A stretch of DNA of 64,000 nucleotides. It comes from Gryllotalpicola daejeonensis (lineage in GTDB: Bacteria; Actinomycetota; Actinomycetes; Actinomycetales; Microbacteriaceae). Under the pieces are notes generated by a model. That model saw only the letters and a list, made by a program, of their open reading frames with translations. It made no database searches and had not been told where the DNA came from. Location of the stretch: NCBI RefSeq assembly GCF_039538145.1, contig NZ_BAABBV010000001.1:372001-436000 (forward strand). Direction: 5' to 3'. Numbering within the stretch: the first letter of the stretch is position 1; each line of letters opens with the position of its first letter. Shown piece by piece: positions 57,667-64,000 of the stretch. The translations under genes were made by a program, and so were the position numbers.

Positions 57667-60321
57667 CTACGCGGCCAGCGCGTCGGCGATCGCCGAGAGC
57701 GCGGCCGGGATCGCAGAGGCGTCTGAGCCGCCGCCCTGGGCGAGGTCGTCCTTGCCGCCGCCGCGACCGCCGAGTGCACCTGCGGCGACCGAGACGAGCG
57801 CGCCCGCCTTGGCCCCCGCGTCGCGCGCGGCCTGGTTCGCGGCCACGAGAACGATCGGGCGCTCCGACACGGTCGCGGTGAGCGCGACCACGGCCGGGTC
57901 GCTGCCGAGGCGCTCGCGCACACTCATGGCGAGCTGGCGCAGCTCGTCGCCTCCGCGCAATTCCCCGACGTTCTGTGCGACGAGGCGCACGGCGCCGACG
58001 CGGTGAGCCGTCTCGACGAGCGCGGGGACGCGCTCGAGCAGCTGCTTCGCCTCGAACTGGGCGATCTTCTTCTCGGCTGCCTTGAGGTTCGCGACCAGCT
58101 CGGAGATGCGCTCAGGCAGCTTCTCGCGCGGGGTCTTGAGGTTCGTGGTCAGCTCGGTGACGATCGCGCGCTCAGCGGCGAGGTCGCGGAACGCCTCGAT
58201 GCCGACGAGCGACTCGACGCGGCGGTTGGTCGAGCCGACCGACGACTCGCCGATCAGGTTGATCATGCCGATCTCCGAGCTGCCGGCGACGTGCGTGCCA
58301 CCGCAGAGCTCGCGGCTCCAGGGTCCGCCGATCTCGACCATGCGCACCTGGTCGCCGTACTTCTCGCCGAAGAGCGCCATGGCGCCGAGCGCCTTGGCCT
58401 CCGAGAGCGGCAGAACGCGGGTCGTCACCTGCAGGTTCTCGCGGATCGCGTTGTTCGAGATCTCCTCGAGCTCGCTGCGGGTCTCGGCCGACAGCGGCTT
58501 GTTCCACGAGAAGTCGAGGCGCAGGTAGCCGGCCTTGTTGTACGAGCCGGACTGATGCGCGTTCGGGCCGAGCAGTTGGCGCAGCGCGGCGTGCACGATG
58601 TGCGTGCCCGAGTGCGCCTGGTTGGCGCCGCGGCGGTAGTCCTGGTCGACGATGCTCGTCGCCTTCGACCCCACGCCCACCTCGCCGACGCTGACGCGCA
58701 CGGTGTGGCTGATGAGGCCCGCGACGGGGCGCTGTACGTCGAGCACCTCGAGCTCGTAGCCGGGTCCGACGATGGTGCCCTGGTCGGCGTCCTGGCCGCC
58801 CGCTTCCGCATAGAGCGCGGTCTCCTTCAGGATCACCTCGGCCGTCTGGCCCTCGCGGGCGCGGTCGACCGAGACGCCGTCGACGATGATGCCGAGCACC
58901 TCGGAGTCGGTGGTGAAGTCGGTGTAGCCGGTGAACACCGTCTCGCCGAGCGTGCGGAACTGGCTGTAGACGGTCAGGTCGGCAATGGCACCCTTCTTCG
59001 CCTTCGCGTCGGCCTTCGCGCGTTGCCGCTGCTCCTGCATGAGGGAGTCGAAGGCGGCTCGGTCGACGGCGAGGCCGGCCTCGTCGGCGATCTCCAGCGT
59101 CAGGTCGATCGGGAAGCCCCAGGTGTCGTGCAGCAGGAACGCGGTGTCGCCCGAGAGCTGCGACTTGCCCGCGGCCTTCGTCTCGGCGACCGCCGTGTCG
59201 AGGATCGTGGTGCCGCCGGCGAGCGTGCGCAGGAACGTCTCCTCCTCCGCATACGCCGCGTGCGAGATGCGGGCGAAGTCCGTCTCGACCTCGGGGTACG
59301 CCCCCTTCATGGCATCCCGACTGGCGGTGAACAGCTCGGGGAAGACGGCGGTGTCGACGCCCATCAGGCGCATGGCGCGCACCGTGCGGCGAAGCAGGCG
59401 GCGCAGGATGTAGCCGCGGCCGTCGTTCGACGGGGTGACCCCGTCGCCGATCAGCATGAGCGACGAGCGCACGTGGTCGGACACGACGCGCAGGCGCACG
59501 TCGTCGTCGTGGTTCGCGCCGTAGGTCTTGCCCGCGATCTCGGCCGCGCGGTCGAGGACGGGGCGCACCTGGTCGATCTCGTAGAAGTTGCCGACGCCCT
59601 GCTTGATGAAGGCGATGCGCTCGAGCCCGGCGCCCGTGTCGATGTTGCGCTGCGGCAGCTCGCCCACCACGGTGAAGTCGTACTTCGACTTCACGTCCTT
59701 GATGAGGTACTGCATGAACACGAGGTTCCAGATCTCGACGTAGCGGTCGTCGTCGGTGGCGGGGCCGCCGTCGACACCGTAGGCGGGGCCGCGGTCGAAG
59801 AAGATCTCCGAGCAGGGGCCGGCGGGCCCCGGCAGGCCGGTCGACCAGTAGTTCGTGTCCTTGCCGAGGCGCTGGATGCGATCAGGGGATGCCCCGACCT
59901 TCACCCACTCGTTGAAGGCCTCGTCGTCGTCCTCATAGACGGTGAACCAGAGGTCCTTCTCGTCGAAGCCGAGACCGCCGGCGCTCTCCGGCGTCAGCAG
60001 CAGCTCCCAGGCATACGCGATCGCCTCTGCCTTGAAGTAGTCACCGAACGACCAGTTGCCCAGCATCTGGAAGAAGGTGCCGTGGCGCGGCGTCTTGCCG
60101 ACCTCTTCGATGTCGAGGGTGCGGATGCACTTCTGCACATCGGCCACGCGCGGGTACGGCGGCGGCACGACGCCCGTCAGGTACGGCACCCAGGGCACCA
60201 TTCCGGCCACCGTGAACAGCAGCGAGGGGTCGTCGCTGATCAGCGAGGCGGAGGGCACGATCGTGTGGTCGCGCTGCGCGAAGAAGTCGAGGAAGCGGCG
60301 GTGGATCTCAGAGGTGAGCAT
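57667..60321 (-). CDS. alaS: Alanine-tRNA ligase
   Basis: Charges tRNA-Ala. The 884-residue protein has RFLDFFAQRDHTIVPSASL at the N terminus, HGTFFQMLGNWSFGDYFK, the editing HSGTHIVHAAL and CGGTHVAGSSEIG zinc sites, and a C-terminal C-Ala domain with a DHHA1-like GGGKDDLAQGGG segment. Full length for the family. No Shine-Dalgarno is clear; TAGAAC lies 9 bases before the ATG. Confidence 0.97.
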   Translation of the reverse strand: MLTSEIHRRFLDFFAQRDHTIVPSASLISDDPSLLFTVAGMVPWVPYLTGVVPPPYPRVADVQKCIRTLDIEEVGKTPRHGTFFQMLGNWSFGDYFKAEAIAYAWELLLTPESAGGLGFDEKDLWFTVYEDDDEAFNEWVKVGASPDRIQRLGKDTNYWSTGLPGPAGPCSEIFFDRGPAYGVDGGPATDDDRYVEIWNLVFMQYLIKDVKSKYDFTVVGELPQRNIDTGAGLERIAFIKQGVGNFYEIDQVRPVLDRAAEIAGKTYGANHDDDVRLRVVSDHVRSSLMLIGDGVTPSNDGRGYILRRLLRRTVRAMRLMGVDTAVFPELFTASRDAMKGAYPEVETDFARISHAAYAEEETFLRTLAGGTTILDTAVAETKAAGKSQLSGDTAFLLHDTWGFPIDLTLEIADEAGLAVDRAAFDSLMQEQRQRAKADAKAKKGAIADLTVYSQFRTLGETVFTGYTDFTTDSEVLGIIVDGVSVDRAREGQTAEVILKETALYAEAGGQDADQGTIVGPGYELEVLDVQRPVAGLISHTVRVSVGEVGVGSKATSIVDQDYRRGANQAHSGTHIVHAALRQLLGPNAHQSGSYNKAGYLRLDFSWNKPLSAETRSELEEISNNAIRENLQVTTRVLPLSEAKALGAMALFGEKYGDQVRMVEIGGPWSRELCGGTHVAGSSEIGMINLIGESSVGSTNRRVESLVGIEAFRDLAAERAIVTELTTNLKTPREKLPERISELVANLKAAEKKIAQFEAKQLLERVPALVETAHRVGAVRLVAQNVGELRGGDELRQLAMSVRERLGSDPAVVALTATVSERPIVLVAANQAARDAGAKAGALVSVAAGALGGRGGGKDDLAQGGGSDASAIPAALSAIADALAA

Positions 60322-60381
60322 CGAGAGAGGGTTCTACCTGGGGTGCGAAAGCGAATGTGCGAAACGGGTGGAGCGCGCGGC

Positions 60382-60567
60382 TCAGGCCTCTGGCGTGCGC
60401 AGCTCGGCCTCGCGGGCGTGGTACCCGTCGGCCACCGCCGCGCCGAACTCGCGGGCCTTCGCGTCGAGGTCGCTGAAGAAGCGCTGGCCCTGCTCAGTGC
60501 GGTTGAACTGGTGGGCCGCGACGAATCCGAGAACGACGCCGAAAACTAGCGCGAGGAAGGTCTTCAT
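60382..60567 (-). CDS. 61-residue single-span membrane protein
   Basis: It starts MKTFLALVFGVVLGFVAAHQF with one hydrophobic segment, followed by a hydrophilic helix that ends EAELRTPEA. GGAG lies 7 bases before the ATG. Short proteins of this kind are usual between rpsD and alaS in Microbacteriaceae as I recall; no function is known. It is 60 bases upstream of alaS on the same strand and likely co-transcribed. Confidence 0.75.
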   Translation of the reverse strand: MKTFLALVFGVVLGFVAAHQFNRTEQGQRFFSDLDAKAREFGAAVADGYHAREAELRTPEA

Positions 60568-60603
60568 GGGTTAGCTCCGTTGTCCGCGTGATTTAAAGCC
60601 GAA

Positions 60604-60629
60604 GAGCGGATGCCGCATGGCATCCGCTC
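60604..60629. terminator. Perfect 11-bp hairpin between rpsD and the 61-residue gene
   Basis: GAGCGGATGCC and GGCATCCGCTC form a perfect stem with a GCAT loop. No T tract follows. With the second hairpin at 60668-60696 it separates rpsD from the alaS run. Confidence 0.45.
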
Positions 60630-60667
60630 CCCAGACTATCGGTGCTGCTACTCAGCGAGCTGTGTTG

Positions 60668-60696
60668 CCCTGTGCCGCCGCTTCGGCGGCACAGGG
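60668..60696 (-). terminator. Perfect 13-bp hairpin just downstream of rpsD
   Basis: CCCTGTGCCGCCG pairs exactly with CGGCGGCACAGGG around a CTT loop. It starts 7 bases after the rpsD stop on the minus strand. It is strong and well placed for termination or transcript protection, although no U tract follows, as is common in high-GC Actinobacteria. Confidence 0.6.
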
Positions 60697-60703
60697 CGCA
60701 GCC

Positions 60704-61327
60704 CTAGCGGGCCGCGTAGTACTCGACGACCAACTGGGTCTCGCACTGGATCGGCACCTCGGCGCGCTTCGGCTCGCGCACGAGGCGGGCCTGCAGCTTG
60801 TCGATCTCGACCTCGAGGTAGGCCGGGGTCTTGGGCAGGACGTCGACGTGACCGCCGGCTGCCGCGACCTGGAAGGGCTCGGTGCCCTCGGACTTGGGCT
60901 TGACGTGGATGAGCTGGCCCGGCTTCACCTTGAACGACGGGCGGTCGACGATCTTGCCGTCGACGAGGATGTGGCGGTGGGTGACGAACTGGCGGGCCTG
61001 CGCGGTGGTGCGGGCGAAGCCGGCGCGCAGCACGAGGGCGTCGAGACGGGTCTCGAGGGCCTCGACCAGGTTGTCACCGGTCATGCCGGCACGGCGGTGC
61101 GCGTCGTTGAACGCGATGCGGAGCTGCTTCTCACCGAGGCCGTACTGGGCGCGGAGACGCTGCTTCTCACGCAGACGGACGGCGTAGTCGCTGTCGGCCT
61201 TGCGCTTGGTGCGGCCGTGCTCGCCCGGGGCGTAGGGGCGCTTCTCGAGGTAGCGCGCAGCCTTCGGGGTGAGCGGGATACCGAGGGCACGGGAGAGGCG
61301 GGTCTTGCTACGTGACTGTGAGGACAC
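60704..61327 (-). CDS. rpsD: 30S ribosomal protein S4
   Basis: A primary 16S rRNA-binding protein. The 207-residue protein has SSQSRSKTRLSRALGIPLT, RRPYAPGEHG-like LEKRPYAPGEHGRTKRK, RLREKQRLRAQYGLGEKQL and the S4 RNA-binding ARQFVTHRHILVDGKIVDRPSF. GTG at 61327 is preceded by AAAGGA at 5 bases, which decides the start. It is monocistronic here, not in the alpha operon, and ends in a strong hairpin. Confidence 0.97.
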   Translation of the reverse strand: MSSQSRSKTRLSRALGIPLTPKAARYLEKRPYAPGEHGRTKRKADSDYAVRLREKQRLRAQYGLGEKQLRIAFNDAHRRAGMTGDNLVEALETRLDALVLRAGFARTTAQARQFVTHRHILVDGKIVDRPSFKVKPGQLIHVKPKSEGTEPFQVAAAGGHVDVLPKTPAYLEVEIDKLQARLVREPKRAEVPIQCETQLVVEYYAAR

Positions 61328-61460
61328 GTGTTTCCTTTCGATTCTGTGATCTCCGCTGAGGAGCGCGTGCTTCGAATGCGCACGTGAACCGGGCCCGTGT
61401 GGCCCGGTCATCGTCTAATGGGACTGTCGCGGGGTCCGAGGGACTCCAACACAACCTGAC

Positions 61461-61466
61461 TAGATT
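61461..61466 (+). promoter_or_regulatory. Possible -10 element (TAGATT) for the GlxA-type regulator
   Basis: TAGATT, seven bases (ACCAGAC), then GTG at 61474. Confidence 0.42.
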
Positions 61467-61473
61467 ACCAGAC

Positions 61474-62427
61474 GTGGCCGAACCGTTGCGCCGCGTCGCC
61501 GTGCTCGTGCTCGAGGGCGCCAAGCCGCTGGATGTCGGGATTCCTGCGCAGGTGTTCACGACCAGAGCCAGCATGCCGTACGAGGTGCGCGTGTGCGGCC
61601 CGGCGCCCGGCCTGGTCACCGGCGGCGACGGGCTCTCGTACCACGTGGCCCACGGCCTCGAGGCGCTCGCGTGGGCCGACATCGTGTTCGTGCCCGGCTA
61701 TCGCTTCCCCGACCGCGACGAGCCGCTCGCCGCGGCGGTCGAGGCGCTGCGGGCTGCGCACGATCGCGGGGCCAAGCTCGCGGCGATCTCGACCGGTGCC
61801 TTCGCGCTGGCTGCGACCGGCCTCCTCGACGGCAAGCGCGCGACGACGCACTGGCACTACACGAGGGCGCTGAAGGCGAAGCATCCGCTCGTCACGGTCG
61901 ACGAGAACGTGCTGTTCGTCGACGAAGGCGACGTGCTCACTTCCGCCGGCGCCGCGTCGGGTATCGACCTGTGCCTGCACATCCTGCGTGGGGAGCAGGG
62001 AGTCGCGGTCTCGAATCACGCAGCCAGGCGGCTGGTCGCCGCGCCGTACCGCAGCGGCGGCCAGGCGCAGTACGTGCCGCGCAGTGTCCCCGAGCCGCTC
62101 GGCGAGCGGTTCGCCGCGACGCGGGAGTGGGCGCTGCGCCGCCTCGGCGACCCGCTGACGCTCGAGGCGCTCGCGCGGCACGCGGCGGTCTCGCCGCGCA
62201 CCTTCTCGCGCCGTTTCGTCGACGACACCGGCTACACGCCGATGCAGTGGGTCATGCGGGCGCGCATCGACGTGGCGCGCGAGCTGCTCGAGCGGTCAGA
62301 GCAGAGCATCGAGCAGATCGCCGCCGGCGTCGGACTCGGCACTGCAGCGAACCTGCGGCTTCACTTCCAGCGCATCCTCGGCACGACGCCGAGCGAGTAC
62401 CGGCGCACGTTCTCGCGCGGCGTGTAG
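61474..62427 (+). CDS. GlxA family transcriptional regulator (DJ-1/PfpI domain plus AraC HTH)
   Basis: A 317-residue regulator. Residues about 6-170 are a DJ-1/PfpI-like domain in which the usual nucleophile cysteine segment (CTGAF) reads AISTGAFALAATGLLDGKRATTHW, with Ser, so catalysis is unlikely and it is probably a sensor. Residues about 215-315 are an AraC/XylS DNA-binding domain with LARHAAVSPRTFSRRFVDDTGYTPMQWV and IAAGVGLGTAANLRLHF. GTG at 61474 is chosen by the TAGATT spacing. It lies upstream of and in the same direction as a GAPDH gene; an AraC-type gapR regulator beside gap is, as I recall, known in Streptomyces. Confidence 0.87.
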   Translation: MAEPLRRVAVLVLEGAKPLDVGIPAQVFTTRASMPYEVRVCGPAPGLVTGGDGLSYHVAHGLEALAWADIVFVPGYRFPDRDEPLAAAVEALRAAHDRGAKLAAISTGAFALAATGLLDGKRATTHWHYTRALKAKHPLVTVDENVLFVDEGDVLTSAGAASGIDLCLHILRGEQGVAVSNHAARRLVAAPYRSGGQAQYVPRSVPEPLGERFAATREWALRRLGDPLTLEALARHAAVSPRTFSRRFVDDTGYTPMQWVMRARIDVARELLERSEQSIEQIAAGVGLGTAANLRLHFQRILGTTPSEYRRTFSRGV

Positions 62428-62562
62428 GCGGTCGCGGCCCCTGGCGCGATCCTTGCGCAGCTTGGCGATCACGCCTATGTCACGGATGCCTGACTCGGCT
62501 GACGATCGTTGGGGGCGCGCCGAGCGCGAGCCTCAGAACGATCTCACGTGGAAGGAATCTTC

Positions 62563-63561
62563 ATGACCCGCATCGCCATCAACGGCTTCGGACGCATCGG
62601 CCGCAACGTGCTGCGCGCTCTGCTCGAGCGCGACTCCGCGCTCGAGGTCGTCGCCGTGAACGACCTCACCGAGCCGGCGACCCTCGCCCGCCTGCTGGCG
62701 TTCGACTCGACGGCAGGCCGCCTCGGCCGCCCGGTGTCGGTCGACGGCGACACCCTCGTGGTCGACGGGCGCCGCATCCGCGTCACCGCCGAGCGCGAGC
62801 CGGCGCAGCTGCCGTGGGCCGAGCTCGAGGTCGACCTCGTGCTCGAGTCGACCGGGCGCTTCACCTCGGCTGCGGCCGCCCGGGCGCACCTCGAGGCCGG
62901 CGCGAAGCGCGTGCTCGTGAGCGCGCCCTCCGACGGGGCCGACGTCACCCTCGCCTACGGCGTCAATACCTCCGCTTACGACCCGGCGGCGCACACGATC
63001 GTGTCGAACGCGTCGTGCACGACGAACGCGCTGGCTCCCCTGGCGGCGGTGCTCGACGAGCTGGCCGGCATCGAGCACGGCTTCATGACCACCGTGCACG
63101 CCTATACGCAGGAGCAGAACCTGCAGGACGGCCCGCACCGCGACGCCTGCCGCGCCCGGGCCGCCGGCGTCAACATCGTGCCGACGACGACGGGGGCCGC
63201 AAAGGCGATCGGCCTCGTGCTGCCGCAGCTCGACGGGAAGCTGTCTGGCGACTCGATCCGTGTGCCGGTTCCCGTCGGCTCGATCGTCGAGCTCAACACT
63301 GTCGTCGCGCGCGACGTCACGCGTGACGAGGTGCTCGCCGCTTACCGCGCCGCGGCAGCCGGCCCGCTCGTCGGCATCCTCGAGTACTCGGAGGACGCGC
63401 TGGTCTCGTCGGACATCGTCGGCGTCGCGGCATCCTCGATCTTCGACTCCGCCCTCACGCGCGTCGACGGCCGCCACGTGAAGGTGGTCGCCTGGTACGA
63501 CAACGAGTGGGGCTTCTCGAACCGTGTGGTCGACACGCTGGAGCTGCTCAGCGTCTCCTGA
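62563..63561 (+). CDS. gap: Type I glyceraldehyde-3-phosphate dehydrogenase
   Basis: Oxidises glyceraldehyde-3-phosphate to 1,3-bisphosphoglycerate. The 332-residue enzyme has INGFGRIGRNVLRALL (NAD fold) and Asp34 in VNDLT, indicating NAD rather than NADP, the catalytic Cys152 in SNASCTTNALAPL, the His in TTVHAYTQ, and WYDNEWGFSNRVVDTL. GGAAGGA is 6 bases from the ATG. It is not next to pgk and tpi, so it may be a second gap copy. A possible promoter, TTGCGC-17-TATGTC (62453-62481), precedes it. The 3' end overlaps rarA by 14 bases. Confidence 0.94.
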   Translation: MTRIAINGFGRIGRNVLRALLERDSALEVVAVNDLTEPATLARLLAFDSTAGRLGRPVSVDGDTLVVDGRRIRVTAEREPAQLPWAELEVDLVLESTGRFTSAAAARAHLEAGAKRVLVSAPSDGADVTLAYGVNTSAYDPAAHTIVSNASCTTNALAPLAAVLDELAGIEHGFMTTVHAYTQEQNLQDGPHRDACRARAAGVNIVPTTTGAAKAIGLVLPQLDGKLSGDSIRVPVPVGSIVELNTVVARDVTRDEVLAAYRAAAAGPLVGILEYSEDALVSSDIVGVAASSIFDSALTRVDGRHVKVVAWYDNEWGFSNRVVDTLELLSVS

Positions 63562-64000
63562 TGATGCGCTTCAGCTTCTCCCACCGGGAGGCGATGTCGC
63601 GCTCGTTCCCGTGGTCGGTCGGCCGGTAGTACTCGACGTTCTTCAGCGTGTCGGGCAGGTACTGCTGAGTGACCACGCCGAGCTCGTCGTCATGGGGGTA
63701 GACGTAGCCCTTGCCGTGCCCGAGCTTCTTCGCGCCCGCGTAGTGCGCGTCGCGAAGATGCTTGGGCACTCGGCCAGCTTTGCCTGCGCGCACATCGGCG
63801 AGGGCAGCGTCGAGCGCCAGGTAGCTGGCGTTCGACTTCGGCGCGGTGGCCAGGTGCACGGTCGCCTGTGCGAGGGGAATGCGCCCCTCGGGCATCCCGA
63901 TGTACTGCACGGCGTCGGCCGCGGCGACCGCGACGCCGAGCGCCGTCGGGTCGGCCATGCCGATGTCTTCTGAGGCCGAGACGATCAGCCGGCGCGCGAT
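63548..64000 (-). CDS. rarA: Replication-associated recombination protein A (MgsA/RarA), C-terminal part
   Basis: About 150 residues of the C-terminal part of a RarA/MgsA AAA+ ATPase that acts at stalled forks; the N-terminal part lies beyond base 64000. Visible are RRLIVSASEDIGMADP, VAAADAVQYIGMPEGRIPLAQATVHLAT, GKAGRVPKHLRDAHYAGAKKLGHGKGYVYPHDD and YYRPTDHGNERDIASRWEKLKRI, the conserved tetramerisation and C-terminal region. The first residues seen are already inside the domain, so the start is not in the window. In relatives rarA usually lies beside rpsD; here the regulator and gap genes intervene. Confidence 0.92.
   Translation of the reverse strand: MARRLIVSASEDIGMADPTALGVAVAAADAVQYIGMPEGRIPLAQATVHLATAPKSNASYLALDAALADVRAGKAGRVPKHLRDAHYAGAKKLGHGKGYVYPHDDELGVVTQQYLPDTLKNVEYYRPTDHGNERDIASRWEKLKRIIRRR

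Noticed and set aside
58003..60549. Long plus-strand open frame across alaS
   Set aside because: Antisense shadow of alaS with composition-driven low-complexity product and no recognisable motif.

Overview
This window is chromosomal DNA from a high-GC actinobacterium, almost certainly a member of the Microbacteriaceae (inference; genus not determined). The reasons are the high GC content, the many GTG and some TTG starts, and actinobacterial gene order: rpe-hisE-hisG-hisF-hisI-trpE-trpC-trpB-trpA-lgt-gltB-gltD-pyk and pyrR-pyrB-pyrC-carA-carB-pyrF-gmk-rpoZ-coaBC-metK-priA-fmt-rsmB. Actinobacterial markers also occur: a PriA without helicase motifs, the Trp-region membrane protein, an HGxxPAAW protein, a DUF3052-like protein and an integration-host-factor (mIHF) domain. 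I see no rRNA, tRNA, CRISPR array, insertion sequence, prophage or integrase. Coding density is very high and no gap between genes exceeds about 210 bases.

Layout. 1-431: start of a kdp potassium-pump operon (kdpA, kdpF and a 26-residue ORF), minus strand. 553-8637: mixed single genes (YibE/F membrane protein, tiny zinc-ribbon protein, ParB-like hypothetical, rlmN, DUF2804, HAD hydrolase, histidine phosphatase, VOC protein, EamA exporter, short phosphoribosyltransferase). 8601-17250: pyk, gltD, gltB, lgt. 17251-19390: a three-gene insert (methyltransferase, DUF1990, double VOC) ending in a long palindrome. 19466-27741: trp and his genes and rpe. 28357-45196: the pyrimidine, gmk, rpoZ, coaBC, metK, priA, fmt and rsmB run. 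45324-48775: PfkB kinase, phosphotransferase and a secreted lipase. 48788-57659: nusB, efp, GlsB-type protein, aroQ, DUF3052-like protein, a hypothetical, aroB, aroK, aroC, aroE, mltG, ruvX. 57667-61327: alaS, a 61-residue membrane protein, rpsD. 61474-64000: a GlxA-type regulator with a GAPDH gene, then the C-terminal part of rarA running off the window.

How it works together. Most of the window is biosynthesis: tryptophan, histidine, chorismate, UMP with carbamoyl phosphate, glutamate, SAM and CoA. It also holds translation and RNA-modification genes (rlmN, rsmB, fmt, efp, alaS, rpsD, nusB) and envelope genes (lgt, mltG). Genes inside operons are joined by 1-8 base start/stop overlaps.

Most interesting signals: (1) a guanylate kinase fused to an N-terminal mIHF domain; (2) a PyrR-type RNA hairpin whose lower stem contains the pyrR Shine-Dalgarno sequence, suggesting translational repression; (3) a repeated promoter/start arrangement, TANNNT followed by exactly 6 bases and then the start codon, at 11 genes (15 with variants), indicating leaderless transcripts, including a back-to-back pair in 35 bases between rpe and a DUF2087 gene; (4) two long intergenic palindromes; (5) a phosphoribosyltransferase that appears to have lost an internal segment. 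I did not find a clearly new multi-gene system; the genes are mostly recognisable families.
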